64,000 nt of DNA from Streptomyces lunaelactis (lineage in GTDB: Bacteria; Actinomycetota; Actinomycetes; Streptomycetales; Streptomycetaceae). The notes under the pieces were generated by a model. It was not told where the DNA came from. It searched no databases and worked only from the letters and a program-made list of their open reading frames with translations. Below are positions 35,426-44,122 of this stretch, in pieces. The stretch is taken from assembly GCF_003054555.1 (NCBI RefSeq), contig NZ_CP026304.1, positions 3,968,001-4,032,000 of the forward strand, read 5' to 3'. The position numbers were made by a program, and so were the translations under genes. Numbering within the stretch: the stretch's first letter is position 1; each line of letters begins with the position of its first letter.

Positions 35426-36678
35426 GGAAGGACCTCCGGGGCAGGAATTTCGGCGTTCGGATCGGTGTCGTAAGGCCGGTCGTCGTCCTCGTCGACGCGA
35501 TCCGGTCCGGTGGATGAGCGGTCCCGTACTGCACCCGCTTCGGGCAGTCGCAGGGTAAACGTGGAGCCCTGACCCTCGGAGCTCCACACCGTGACCTCCC
35601 CGCCGTGCGAGGCGGCCACATGCTTGACGATGGCCAGTCCCAGACCCGTACCTCCGGTGGCCCGGGAGCGGGCTGGATCGACGCGGTAGAACCGCTCGAA
35701 GACCCGCTCACGTTCCTTTTCGGAGATACCGATTCCCTGGTCGGTGACGGCTATCTCGATGAGATCCCCGCCGGGCGCGGCGACGCGGCGCGCGGATATG
35801 CCGACGCGGGTGCGGGCAGGAGAGTAGTTGACGGCGTTCTCGACGAGGTTGCCGAGAGCGGCGGCGAGCTGGCCACGGTTGCCCCATACGTGCAGGTCGG
35901 CGGTGCCTCCTGCGGCCATCGTGATCTGTTTGGTGGACGCGGAGTGCCGGGACCTGTCGATGGCCTCGGCGACCAGTTCGTCCACACGTACCGGTTCGGC
36001 GTCCTCCAGCGGGTTGTCGTTCTGCACCCGGGAGAGGTCGATGAGCTCCTGTACGAGGTTGGTGAGCCGGGTCGCCTCTATCTGCATCCGGCCGGCGAAG
36101 CGGGTGACCGCCTCGGGGTCGTCCGAGGCGTCCATGACCGCCTCGGAGAGCAGGGAGAGCGCACCGGTCGGGGTCTTGAGCTCATGGCTGACGTTCGCGA
36201 CGAAGTCGCGCCGTACCGCTTCGATACGGCGGGCCTCGGTGAGGTCCTCGACCAGGAGCAGGACGAGGCGCGAGCCGAGGGGAGCCACCCGGGCGGATAC
36301 GGCGAGTGCCTCGCCGCGGCCGGTGCCGCGCCGGGGCAGATCCAGCTCCACCTGTCGTATCTCGCCGTCACGACGGGTGTCACGGGCCATGTGCAGCATC
36401 GGCTCGACGGCGAGCTTTCCGCCGCGGACCAGACCGAGGGCGTACGCCGCGGAGCTGGCCTTGACGACGGAGTCGCTCTCGTCGAGGACGACCGCGGAGG
36501 AGCGGAGCACGGACAGGACCGTGTCGACGCCAGGCGGCAGCACGGCGTCGGTGTGCAGGGAGGTGCGGGTGGGTCTCGCCTGGTCGCGTTCGCTCCAGCG
36601 GAACGCCAGCATGGCGATGACACCGGTGCACAGCCCGGCGATCGCTGCCGCTGCGGCGACCGCCGCGTTCACGTCCAT
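35422..36678 (-). CDS. phoR: Phosphate sensor histidine kinase PhoR
   Basis: 418 aa; GTG at 36684 is also possible. One or two membrane segments at the N-terminus (AAVAAAAAIAGLCTGVIAML), a PAS-like region, HisKA with FVANVSHELKTPTGALSLL (phospho-His), then NLVENAVNYSP (N box), DQGIGISEKE (G1) and GGTGLGLAIVKHVAASHGG (G2). The C-terminal 40 residues are acidic and disordered. Here phoR precedes phoP on the minus strand and both diverge from phoU over a PHO box. Confidence 0.94.
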   Translation of the reverse strand: MDVNAAVAAAAAIAGLCTGVIAMLAFRWSERDQARPTRTSLHTDAVLPPGVDTVLSVLRSSAVVLDESDSVVKASSAAYALGLVRGGKLAVEPMLHMARDTRRDGEIRQVELDLPRRGTGRGEALAVSARVAPLGSRLVLLLVEDLTEARRIEAVRRDFVANVSHELKTPTGALSLLSEAVMDASDDPEAVTRFAGRMQIEATRLTNLVQELIDLSRVQNDNPLEDAEPVRVDELVAEAIDRSRHSASTKQITMAAGGTADLHVWGNRGQLAAALGNLVENAVNYSPARTRVGISARRVAAPGGDLIEIAVTDQGIGISEKERERVFERFYRVDPARSRATGGTGLGLAIVKHVAASHGGEVTVWSSEGQGSTFTLRLPEAGAVRDRSSTGPDRVDEDDDRPYDTDPNAEIPAPEVLP

Positions 36679-36751
36679 ACCCACAGGTTATGCGGGGTGG
36701 TAGAGATGCTCCCAGCCAAACGGGTGGCACCTCGAACAGTCGTCGCCCAGA

Positions 36752-36784
36752 GTTCACCAGGGGGATAGTGCCGGTTCACTTGCG
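36752..36784. promoter_or_regulatory. PHO box (three 11-bp direct-repeat units)
   Basis: GTTCACCAGGG, GGATAGTGCCG and GTTCACTTGCG follow one another exactly in 11-bp steps. The first and third match the PhoP direct-repeat consensus GTTCACC at 6-7 of 7 bases. Located between phoR and phoU, the known site of PhoP autoregulation in S. coelicolor. Confidence 0.85.
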
Positions 36785-36886
36785 ATGGAGGAGCCGGACG
36801 CGTAACGGACAGAACGTGGGAGCGTGGGGGTCCGAGGACACCCTGACCCCACCCGGACCCCGGTCGCATCAAGAGAGGGACACCCC

Positions 36887-37564
36887 ATGCGGGACGCGTA
36901 CCACGAGGAACTGGACTCGATCGGCGAGGGCCTGGTCGAGATGGCCCGGCTGGTCGGGTCGGCGATCGGGCGCGCCACCACGGCCATGCTCGACGCCGAT
37001 CTCAAGCTCGCCGAGAGTGTGATCGCCGCCGACCAGAAGGTCGACGACCTGCAGCACGACCTGGAGGCACGGGCCATCGCCCTGCTGGCCCGGCAGCAGC
37101 CGGTCGCGACGGATCTGCGGATCGTGGTGACCTCGCTGCGCATGAGCGCGGACCTGGAGCGCTCGGGCGACCTGGCCCAGCACGTGGCCAAGCTGGCCCG
37201 GCTGCGCTTCCCCGACACAGCCGTGCCGAACGACCTGCACGCCACCATCCTGGAGATGGGGCAGCTGGCGCAGCGGCTGATGGCCAAGGCGGCCGAGGTC
37301 ATCATCACCAAGGACGTCGACCTCGCGCTCCAGCTGGAGACGGACGACGACGAGATGGACCTGCTGCACCGCACGCTCTTCCAGCACCTGATCGACGACC
37401 GCTGGAAGCACGGCATCGAGACGGCGGTGGATGTGACGCTGCTCGGCCGCTACTACGAGCGCTTCGCCGACCACGCGGTGTCGGTGGCCAAGCGGGTCGT
37501 GTACCTGGTGACGGGCGAGCACGCGGACGAGATCCAGCCGCCGACGCAGGTCGACGGCGCGTAA
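36887..37564 (+). CDS. phoU: Phosphate uptake regulator PhoU
   Basis: 225 aa, two PhoU helical repeats: EELDSIGEGLVEMARLVGSAIG, DLKLAESVIAADQKVDDLQHDLEARA, then LLHRTLFQHLIDDRWKHGIETAVDVTLLGRYYERFADHAVSVAKRVVYLVTG, which contains the metal-binding YYERFADHA. Negative regulator of the Pho response. ATG at 36887 (RDAYHEEL) is the standard start. Confidence 0.95.
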   Translation: MRDAYHEELDSIGEGLVEMARLVGSAIGRATTAMLDADLKLAESVIAADQKVDDLQHDLEARAIALLARQQPVATDLRIVVTSLRMSADLERSGDLAQHVAKLARLRFPDTAVPNDLHATILEMGQLAQRLMAKAAEVIITKDVDLALQLETDDDEMDLLHRTLFQHLIDDRWKHGIETAVDVTLLGRYYERFADHAVSVAKRVVYLVTGEHADEIQPPTQVDGA

Positions 37565-37727
37565 GTCGCCCAGGGCGCGCAACAGGAGCCGGGGCGCGGG
37601 CGTCCGCGCCCCGGGTCACGGCCCGCTCCGGCGGGCGGCCCGTGCCCCTGCGCGCTGTTGATGCGCCTGCCGCGGTGGGCATGCAATGGGCAGAGGCGAC
37701 ATCTCGTGCGCCCATGAGGAGGCACCC

Positions 37728-37877
37728 ATGGCCGAATCCCCGACCACTGACCCTCAGCAGGAAACCCCTGTTGAAGTAGTGTTCCTGCCCGTCCTCGGCG
37801 CCTGCGGCTGCGGCTCGGGCTGCGGCTGCGGCTGCCAGTCGGGCGCGCCGTGCCAGTGCGGCGGCTGCTGCGGATAG
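37728..37877 (+). CDS. Cys/Gly-rich 49-aa peptide
   Basis: 49 aa: a short polar head (AESPTTDPQQETPVEVVFLP) and a tail with nine Cys in 24 residues, in the pattern CGCGSGCGCGCQSGAPCQCGGCCG split by Gly. It resembles a metallothionein-like metal binder or a ribosomally made peptide precursor; neither is proven. GAGGAGGC lies 8 bases before the ATG, an excellent Shine-Dalgarno. It has its own terminator 20 bp downstream. It sits right after phoU, where PhoP could influence it, but no PHO box is seen. Confidence 0.75.
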   Translation: MAESPTTDPQQETPVEVVFLPVLGACGCGSGCGCGCQSGAPCQCGGCCG

Positions 37878-37897
37878 CCCGCGACCGCGTACGTATA

Positions 37898-37933
37898 CGA
37901 AGGGGCCCCGTCCAAGCAGGACGGGGCCCTTCG
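37898..37933 (+). terminator. Terminator after the Cys-rich peptide
   Basis: CGAAGGGGCCCCGTCC pairs with GGACGGGGCCCTTCG (one bulged base) around loop AAGCA. Confidence 0.85.
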
Positions 37934-37956
37934 CGTACACGCCTGCGTATGGGGCG

Positions 37957-37977
37957 TTACTTCTTGCCCTGGGTCTG
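37957..37977 (-). other. attL-like remnant of the gpmA 3' end
   Basis: On the minus strand this encodes QTQGKK then stop, the same ending as GpmA (NQGKKK stop at 40556). CTTCTTGCCCTG (37960-37971) is repeated exactly at 40562-40573. The rest of gpmA is not here, so this is best read as the gpmA tail displaced when an element integrated. Confidence 0.65.
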
Positions 37978-38124
37978 ACCCGCCCGTTATTCGTCCCTGG
38001 TCAGAGAGCCGCACACCCCAACTGACCTGCGGCTGAGCTGTCGTTGGTGGTCGTCGTTGGTCGTTGTCGGTCGTCCTCGGACGGCCCCCAGACGGCCCCG
38101 CTCGGGCCAGGCTTGTCCGGCCGA

Positions 38125-38226
38125 TCATGTGCGGAGCCAGATGGTGAAGGCTGCGGCGGTGGCGGTGACGAGGTAGACGTCGCGGCGCTTGTGATAGCGG
38201 GTGGCCACCGCTCGGTGCTGCTTGAG
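38125..38226 (-). pseudogene. IS5-family transposase C-terminal scrap
   Basis: Encodes KQHRAVATRYHKRRDVYLVT followed by ATAAAFTIWLRT and a stop, which is the C-terminal end of IS5-family DDE transposases of Streptomyces. Nothing upstream continues the gene, and no inverted repeats were found. Confidence 0.7.
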
Positions 38227-38235
38227 CACTAACTC

Positions 38236-38532
38236 TTAGGTGGCAGGTGCCGACGACGGCCTGAGGCCGAGTGGAGGGGCGGCGAATGCCTTCTCCGAGT
38301 CGACCTCGTAGCAGACGTTGATGCTCGAGTCACCGAGAGTTTCGTCGGCGAAGCGCTGGACGTCCTCAACGGACTCTGTCTCCCAGAGGCACGTCACGGC
38401 GGATCCGTCGACGTGTGGGTAGAACTGCAGCACCCGGCTGCCATCCGGCGCACCGATGCCGTCGATAAGGGCCTGGCCGCGGGGAAACGCTGTCTCCGGG
38501 TTCAAGATCCTGTGCTGGACCACGACGTACAT
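38236..38532 (-). CDS. Small protein of dimeric alpha/beta-barrel type
   Basis: 98 aa starting MYVVVQHRILNPETAFPRGQ, then GSRVLQFYPHVDGSAVTCLWE and VEDVQRFADETLGDSSINVCYEVD. The short alternating strand-helix pattern resembles dimeric alpha/beta-barrel proteins that bind small molecules or protect from stress. GGAGGA lies before the ATG at 38532, so it is probably expressed. Function unknown. The only apparently intact gene of the element. Confidence 0.7.
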   Translation of the reverse strand: MYVVVQHRILNPETAFPRGQALIDGIGAPDGSRVLQFYPHVDGSAVTCLWETESVEDVQRFADETLGDSSINVCYEVDSEKAFAAPPLGLRPSSAPAT

Positions 38533-38879
38533 GGGGTCCTCCTCTGTTTGGTGTCGTGCCGTTCGACGATTCGACGCTGGGCGTGCGGAGGTGGACGCCG
38601 CGTCGCTCGAAGTCACCAAATCCATTGTGGACTGGGAAGTTCATTCCTGCCCAAGCCGCTCAGACCGGCTCGAACGCCACCAGGGCCGCCCCCGGCGGTG
38701 CCATGGTCCGCGTCTTCGGATGCCGAGCTGCATCGCAAGGCGGAGCATCGCAGCTCGTACTCGGCCGTACTCGCACGATGCGACAACGCAGCGAGGTGCC
38801 GTGCCAGGCGCCGCGGGCCCACGAAGATCGCCCGGACAGGACCTAGGGTCGCGAGGCCGAAGGCCGCTCCTTTGACCGG
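38533..38879. other. Non-coding stretch in the gpmA element
   Basis: 347 bp with several short open frames on both strands but no convincing start, codon bias or recognisable product. Probably decayed sequence. Confidence 0.5.
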
Positions 38880-39323
38880 TCACTGAGGCAAGAATCCCAA
38901 GCGAGTCGGCGCGGGCGTCTGATCAGTAAACCCGTGCTCAGCTGGTTGCGCCGCTCGCTGTGCGAGCCATCCAGAGACGCGCGGGCCGCCGTTCACTGCA
39001 TCGCCTTCAAGGACCGTCCGGACGTGAACGAAACCCTGACTCAGGTAGTAGTCCTGCAATCTCGCATTCGTCGTCCAAGCATCCAGTCGGAGCCACTTGG
39101 CCGACGCCCTGTGCGCTCGATCCCCTGCCCAGTCGAGAAGGCGCCCCCCGAGATTTCGGCCGGCATGCGTGCGGGCGACCGTCAGCTTGTTGACGAACAT
39201 GGACGGTTCCCGCAGTTCGTCTTCCGTCCAGAGCCCCTCCTCCGCATCGGGCGTGAGAGTGATGGTCGCCGCCGTCACCTGCCCATCGCGCAGCATGAAG
39301 ACGGTTCCCGCCTCGATGGTCAT
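38880..39323 (-). pseudogene. GNAT acetyltransferase, N-terminus lost
   Basis: 147 aa with the C-terminal GNAT core: VNKLTVARTHAGRNLGGRLLDWAGDRAH (acetyl-CoA loop in a variant form) and WLRLDAWTTNARLQDYYLSQGF. The coding frame continues past the ATG (DRLLMTIEAGTVFML is continuous) and stops making sense near 39345, exactly where the integrase frame starts head to head. About 40-50 N-terminal residues are missing, so it was probably truncated by the rearrangement that placed the integrase here. Confidence 0.65.
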
Positions 39324-39352
39324 CAGCAGGCGGTCAGCCGGAGGGCAAGACC

Positions 39353-40477
39353 GTCCGCGTCAAGACCGACCGGCACGGCGCAGGTATGCGCTACCGCGCC
39401 CGCTACGTCGCTCCCGACGGCACCGAGAAGAGCAAGAGCTTCCCTGACGGGAAGAAGCGCCTCGCTGAGGAGTGGCTGGCTCGTATCGAGGCCGACATGT
39501 CGCGCGGTCAGTACATCGAGCCGAGGACCACCCGCATGACCTTCCAGGAGTTCGGGGAAAAGTGGATCGCGAGCCACAGCGGCGAGCCGAACACCAGGGC
39601 CTCGATCAAGTCCCAACTGCGGCTGCACGCCTTCCCGAAGATCGGGCCGCGCCCGCTCGGGACGTTCCAGCCGAGCCACATCCGCGAGTTTGTGACGCAG
39701 CTCGAAGGCTCCGGGATGTCCGGCTCGTACGCTCGGGTCATCTTCTCCAACGTGCGCCATCCTGAGCGCGGCCGTGGAGGACGGATACCTGCCTCGGAAT
39801 CCCTGCCACTCCCGCACGGTGACGCTCCCCGAGATGGGAGCGCGACGCGTCGTCCCGTGGCTGCCGGAACGGGTCTTCGCCATGCGCGGAGCCCTGGTCG
39901 AGCGTTTCCGCCCCATGGTGGACGTCGGTGCTGGCTGCGGCATGCGAAAGGGGGAAATCCTCGGTCTGTCAGTCGAAGAGCTGGACTTCGACAACGAGAT
40001 GCTGAGCGTCGTACAGCAGCTCAAGCTGAGTCTCAGCCAGCCTGTGTTCGCTCCCCCGAAGGGCGGCAAGCTACGTGACGTGCCGCTGCCCGAGCCCGTG
40101 GCAGACGCGCTCAAGGCACACATGAAGCTCTTCCCACCGGTAGAGATCACGTTGCCGTGGATGCGTGCCGGCGGTTCGCCCGTGACCAAGCGCCTGATCT
40201 TCACCGGTCCGCTCGGGGGGCACGTCTGGCGTACGTCGCTGAACGAGGACCACTGGAAGCCCGCGCTCGCCAAGGTGGGTGTAATCCCGAAGGCGATCAC
40301 TTCTATGCCTCGGTCTTGCTGGACGCGGGAGAGAGCATCAAGGCCGTCAGCGAGTACCTGGGGCACTCCGATCCGGGGCTCACGCTGAAGGTGTACGCAC
40401 ACCTGATGCCGAGCAGCCGCAACCGTGCCCGAAAGGCTCTCGGCAGGGCGCTCAGGCCCCAAGATCACGCGGAGTGA
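39353..40477 (+). pseudogene. Tyrosine recombinase/integrase, frameshifted and missing its catalytic HxLRH box
   Basis: Pieces in three frames: the arm-binding domain (DRHGAGMRYRARYV, MTFQEFGEKWIASHSGEPNT) to about 39757; then AVEDGYLPRNPCHSRTVTLP, CGMRKGEILGLSVEELDFDN (catalytic Arg box) and KGGKLRDVPLP to about 40295; then HFYASVLLDAGESIKAVSEYLGHSDPGLTLKVYAH (Tyr box). At the second break the sequence jumps from VGVIPKA to HFYASVLL, losing the usual GMHALR stretch that carries the second catalytic His and Arg. The integrase cannot be active. A start codon is also unclear. Confidence 0.85.
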
Positions 40478-40507
40478 CGGCCCACAGACGGCCCAGGAAA
40501 TGCGACG

Positions 40508-40542
40508 GCCCCTGATCTGCGCTTACCGCGCAGGTCAGGGGC
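40508..40542. terminator. Terminator between the integrase remnant and gpmA
   Basis: A 15-bp stem with one mismatch (GCCCCTGATCTGCGC with GCGCAGGTCAGGGGC), loop TTACC, between convergent genes. Confidence 0.75.
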
Positions 40543-40555
40543 GTGATCGCAAAAA

Positions 40556-41317
40556 CTACTTCTTCTTGCCCTGATTCTTGACCGCCTCGATCGCCGCCGC
40601 CGCCGCGTCCGGGTCGAGGTAGGTGCCGCCCGGCCTGACCGGGTGGAAGTCGGCGTCGAGCTCGTAGACCAGCGGGATGCCCGTCGGGATGTTCAGGCCC
40701 GTGATGTCCGCGTCCGAGACGCCGTCCAGGTGCTTGACCAGGCCGCGCAGGCTGTTGCCGTGGGCGGCGACCAGGACCGTGCGGCCCGTGAGCAGGTCCG
40801 GGACGATGCCGTCGTACCAGTACGGCAGCATCCGCTCGACGACGTCCTTGAGGCACTCGGTGCGCGGACGCAGCTCGCCCGGGATCGTCGCGTAGCGCGG
40901 GTCGTCGCTCTGCGAGAACTCCGTGCCGTCCTCGAGGACCGGCGGCGGGGTGTCGTACGAGCGGCGCCAGAGCATGAACTGCTCCTCGCCGAACTCGGTC
41001 AGCGTCTGCGCCTTGTCCTTGCCCTGCAGCGCGCCGTAGTGACGCTCGTTCAGGCGCCAGGAGCGGTGGACCGGGATCCAGTGGCGGTCCGCGGACTCCA
41101 GCGCCAGCTGCGCCGTGCGGATGGCGCGCTTCTGGAGGGAGGTGTGCAGTACGTCGGGGAGCAGGCCGGCGTCCTTGAGCAGCTCACCGCCGCGGACTGC
41201 CTCCTTCTCGCCCTTCTCCGTCAGATTGACGTCCACCCAGCCGGTGAACAGGTTCTTCGCGTTCCATTCGCTCTCGCCGTGGCGGAGGAGGATCAGCTTG
41301 TACGGTGCGTCGGCCAT
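40556..41317 (-). CDS. gpmA: 2,3-bisphosphoglycerate-dependent phosphoglycerate mutase
   Basis: 253 aa. [20 protein letters not shown] with the phospho-His, [69 protein letters not shown] with the second active-site His. It interconverts 3- and 2-phosphoglycerate in glycolysis. The ending KNQGKKK was probably supplied by the integrated element; the gene remains full length. Start ATG at 41317 (ADAPYKL). Confidence 0.95.
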   Translation of the reverse strand: MADAPYKLILLRHGESEWNAKNLFTGWVDVNLTEKGEKEAVRGGELLKDAGLLPDVLHTSLQKRAIRTAQLALESADRHWIPVHRSWRLNERHYGALQGKDKAQTLTEFGEEQFMLWRRSYDTPPPVLEDGTEFSQSDDPRYATIPGELRPRTECLKDVVERMLPYWYDGIVPDLLTGRTVLVAAHGNSLRGLVKHLDGVSDADITGLNIPTGIPLVYELDADFHPVRPGGTYLDPDAAAAAIEAVKNQGKKK

Positions 41318-41471
41318 GCGTCCGAGCCTAATAGACGCCAATGACGCACACGACACCGCCGACAGTTGACGGTCGGCGTCAATTGACTGGCGGCCGGGGC
41401 CCCGGCATATGTAACTTGCGGATGGCTGCTCGGCCACTTACAAGCATGATGCTCTCCGTGGGGGAATCCGT

Positions 41472-42791
41472 ATGTCCGTCGCCGGTCTCAGACGTGCCGC
41501 CAGAGAGAGCGTCTCGGGACTGCCCCGGGAGTTCTGGTGGCTGTGGACGAGCACGCTGATCAACCGGCTCGGGGCCTTCGTCGCGACCTTCATGGCGCTG
41601 TACCTGACCCTGGAGCGGGGCTGTTCGCCCGCGTACGCCGGACTTGTGGCCTCCCTGCACGGGCTCGGCGGTGTCGTCTCCTCGCTCGGCGGGGGTGTGA
41701 TGGCCGACCGGCTCGGCCGGCGGCCCACGCTGCTGATCGCGCAGAGCTCGACGGCCGTCTCCGTCGCGGTGCTCGGCTTTGTGCAGCACCCCGTCGCCAT
41801 CGCCGCCGTCGCCTTCGTGGTCGGCATGGCGTCCAACGCCTCGCGGCCCGCCGTGCAGGCGATGATGGCCGACATCGTCCGGCCCGAGGACCGGGTGCGG
41901 GCCTTCTCCCTCAACTACTGGGCGATCAACCTCGGGTTCGCGATCTCGTCCGCGGGCGCGGGCTTCATCGCCGAGTACAGCTATCTCGCCGGATTCCTCG
42001 GCGAGGCCGTGATGACGCTGATCTGCGCGATCGTCATCTTCGTCAAACTGCCGGAGTCACGGCCCGAGCGGGCGAAGGCCACCGCGGACAAGCCCGCCGA
42101 GCCGGAGATCAGCATGGGGACCGTGCTGCGCGACGGGCGGTTCATGAGCGTCGTCGGTCTGTCGTTCCTCATCGCGCTGATCTTCATGCAGGGGCATGTC
42201 GGACTGCCGCTTGCGATGGGCGCGGACGGTTTCAGCAGCTCCGACTTCGGCATGGCGATCGCGGTCAACGGCGTACTGATCGTGGCCCTGCAGATCCCGG
42301 TCACCCGCTTCATCGAGCACCGCGATCCGCGCCGGCTGCTGATCATCTCCGCACTGCTCGCGGGGTACGGCTTCGGGCTCACCGCCTTCGCCGGTTCGGT
42401 CGCCGTGTACGCGGTGACGATCTGCGTCTGGACGCTCGCCGAGATCGTCAACGCTCCGACGCAGACCGGTCTGGTGGTGCGGCTATCCCCGTTGCACGGG
42501 CGCGGCCGCTACCAGGGCATGTACACCCTGTCCTGGTCGGTGGCGGCGCTCATCGCCCCGCTGATGTCCGGCGTCATCATCGACCGGTACGGGGCTCAGT
42601 GGCTGTGGGGCACGTGCGCGGTGCTGGGGACGGTGGCCGGGCTCGGGTACTGGCTGCTGATGCGCGGGCTGCCGGCGGAGAGCGCCGAGGACGCGGACCC
42701 GGCTCTGCAACCGGCTGCTTCAGCACCGGAGTCCGCGCCGGAGCCGTTGCCGGAGCAGTTGCCGGAGCAGGCAGCGCGACGCGAAGCCTGA
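41472..42791 (+). CDS. MFS transporter
   Basis: 439 aa, about 12 membrane segments. The motif-A loop DRLGRRPTLLIAQS follows helix 2, and ALIFMQGHVGLPLAMGADGF begins the second half. The C-terminal 40 residues are Glu/Pro/Ala-rich and disordered. Likely proton-driven efflux of small molecules. The start ATG follows GGGGGAATCCGT. Divergent from gpmA across a 154-bp gap. Confidence 0.85.
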   Translation: MSVAGLRRAARESVSGLPREFWWLWTSTLINRLGAFVATFMALYLTLERGCSPAYAGLVASLHGLGGVVSSLGGGVMADRLGRRPTLLIAQSSTAVSVAVLGFVQHPVAIAAVAFVVGMASNASRPAVQAMMADIVRPEDRVRAFSLNYWAINLGFAISSAGAGFIAEYSYLAGFLGEAVMTLICAIVIFVKLPESRPERAKATADKPAEPEISMGTVLRDGRFMSVVGLSFLIALIFMQGHVGLPLAMGADGFSSSDFGMAIAVNGVLIVALQIPVTRFIEHRDPRRLLIISALLAGYGFGLTAFAGSVAVYAVTICVWTLAEIVNAPTQTGLVVRLSPLHGRGRYQGMYTLSWSVAALIAPLMSGVIIDRYGAQWLWGTCAVLGTVAGLGYWLLMRGLPAESAEDADPALQPAASAPESAPEPLPEQLPEQAARREA

Positions 42792-42849
42792 CGGCCTGGG
42801 GTCACCAGGTACGCATGTTGAACACACCCTGCCCCGGCATCGAGCGCGA

Positions 42850-43275
42850 TCACGGATGCATCTTCGCCCCCTTCAGCACCTTGTCCACCGCGTTCCTCGG
42901 CCCGTACACCGCCATCCCCACCAGGTCCAGCTCCCCCGTCGGCACCGCCCTCACGGCCGCGCGGTTGTCGTCGTCGTTGCCCGTGGTGAAGAGGTCGGAA
43001 GTGAAAACCGCGCGGGGCAGGGCGCGGGACAGGGTCCGCGTGTGGGCGGACGTCACGGTCTCCTTCGTGCCCTCGAAGACGAGGACCGGCTGGCGGAACA
43101 TCGGGAGGTACGGGACGCCGTCCGCGTCCTCGTAGGGTTCGCCGATCACTTCCGGGAGCTGTGAGCCCAGGCCGCTGACCAGGAAGGCGGTCACGTTCAG
43201 GCGCTGCCACGGCTCCAGGTCCTCCCGCAGCAGGACGGCGATCTTCGTGTCGAAGCGCATCGGTTCAGTGCTCAT
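42850..43275 (-). CDS. DUF2000 family protein
   Basis: 141 aa: MRFDTKIAVLLREDLEPWQRL, VTAFLVSGLGS, YLPMFRQPVLVFEGTKETVT and VGMAVYGPRNAVDKVLKGAKMHP. DUF2000 members are related to peptidyl-tRNA hydrolase II-like folds and often sit beside AraC regulators, as here (divergent, 49-bp gap). The start could also be ATG 43260. Confidence 0.8.
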   Translation of the reverse strand: MSTEPMRFDTKIAVLLREDLEPWQRLNVTAFLVSGLGSQLPEVIGEPYEDADGVPYLPMFRQPVLVFEGTKETVTSAHTRTLSRALPRAVFTSDLFTTGNDDDNRAAVRAVPTGELDLVGMAVYGPRNAVDKVLKGAKMHP

Positions 43276-43324
43276 ACGTCGAGACTGGCGGCCGCCGTAC
43301 GACGCCGTCTTGTACGTTCTTTGC

Positions 43325-44122
43325 ATGGCCCCACAGCGGAACGTCTTCGCCTGGCGCCCGCGCATCCCGGGTGTCGTGGAGGTCTTCCACGCCCATTTCA
43401 CGGAGTACGCGTACCCGATGCACGTCCACGAGGCGTGGACGCTGCTCATCGTCGACGACGGCGCCGTACGGTACGACCTCGACCGGCACGAGCACGGCAC
43501 CCCGCACGACACGGTGTCCCTGCTGCCGCCGCACGTCCCGCACAACGGCTCCCCCGTCACCCCGTACGGCTTCCGCAAGCGCGTCCTCTATCTCGACAGC
43601 ACCCGCCTCGGCGAGGACCTCATCGGGCCGGCCGTGGACGGGCCCGACCTGCGCGATCCCGTACTGCGGCTGCGCGTCGGCCAGTTGCACACCGCGCTCA
43701 CCCACCCCGGCGACGAACTGGAGGCCGAGAGCCGGCTGACGCTCGTCGGTGAGCGGCTGCGCGCGCACCTGCGGCCGAGGCTCGTCGCCGAGGCCCCGCG
43801 CCGTGACCCCGCCCTCGCCCGCCGGCTGCGCGAACTCCTCGACGAACGGCTCGTCGAAGGCATCGCCCTGGACGAGGCCGCGCGGCTCGTGCAGGCACAT
43901 CCCGCCCACCTGGTGCGGGCGTTCAGCAGTGCGTACGGCATCGCCCCGCACCAGTACCTGACGTCCCGCCGCGTCGACCGCGCCCGCCGTCTCCTGCTCG
44001 ACGGGCGGCCGCCGGGTGACGTCGCCGCCGCGACCGGCTTCTACGACCAGTCCCATCTCACGCGCCACTTCAAGCGGTTGGTGGGGGTGTCCCCCGGTCG
44101 CTATCGCTCCAGCTCGCGCTGA
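43325..44122 (+). CDS. AraC-family transcriptional regulator
   Basis: 265 aa. N-terminal cupin sensor (FHAHFTEYAYPMHVHEAWTLLIVDDGAV, LLPPHVPHNG) and C-terminal double helix-turn-helix (LDEAARLVQAHPAHLVRAF, PHQYLTSRRVDRARRLLLDG, VAAATGFYDQSHLTRHFKR). Probably controls the divergent DUF2000 gene. Its 3' end overlaps the convergent beta-helix gene by 22 bp. Confidence 0.9.
   Translation: MAPQRNVFAWRPRIPGVVEVFHAHFTEYAYPMHVHEAWTLLIVDDGAVRYDLDRHEHGTPHDTVSLLPPHVPHNGSPVTPYGFRKRVLYLDSTRLGEDLIGPAVDGPDLRDPVLRLRVGQLHTALTHPGDELEAESRLTLVGERLRAHLRPRLVAEAPRRDPALARRLRELLDERLVEGIALDEAARLVQAHPAHLVRAFSSAYGIAPHQYLTSRRVDRARRLLLDGRPPGDVAAATGFYDQSHLTRHFKRLVGVSPGRYRSSSR

Larger units (their letters stand above)
37960..40573. 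mobile_element. Decayed integrative element at the 3' end of gpmA
   Basis: About 2.6 kb bounded by the 12-bp repeat CTTCTTGCCCTG, which lies in the gpmA C-terminal codons on the right and in a stranded copy of the gpmA tail on the left. It contains a broken tyrosine integrase next to the gpmA junction (the normal place for an integrase gene), an IS5-type transposase scrap, one intact small gene and one truncated acetyltransferase. GC is lower and codon bias weaker than in neighbours. No replication or transfer genes remain. Confidence 0.6.

Noticed and set aside
36700..36890. Additional PHO box units upstream of phoU
   Set aside because: Only the three-unit array at 36752-36784 fits the 11-bp phase; other GTTC occurrences are isolated.
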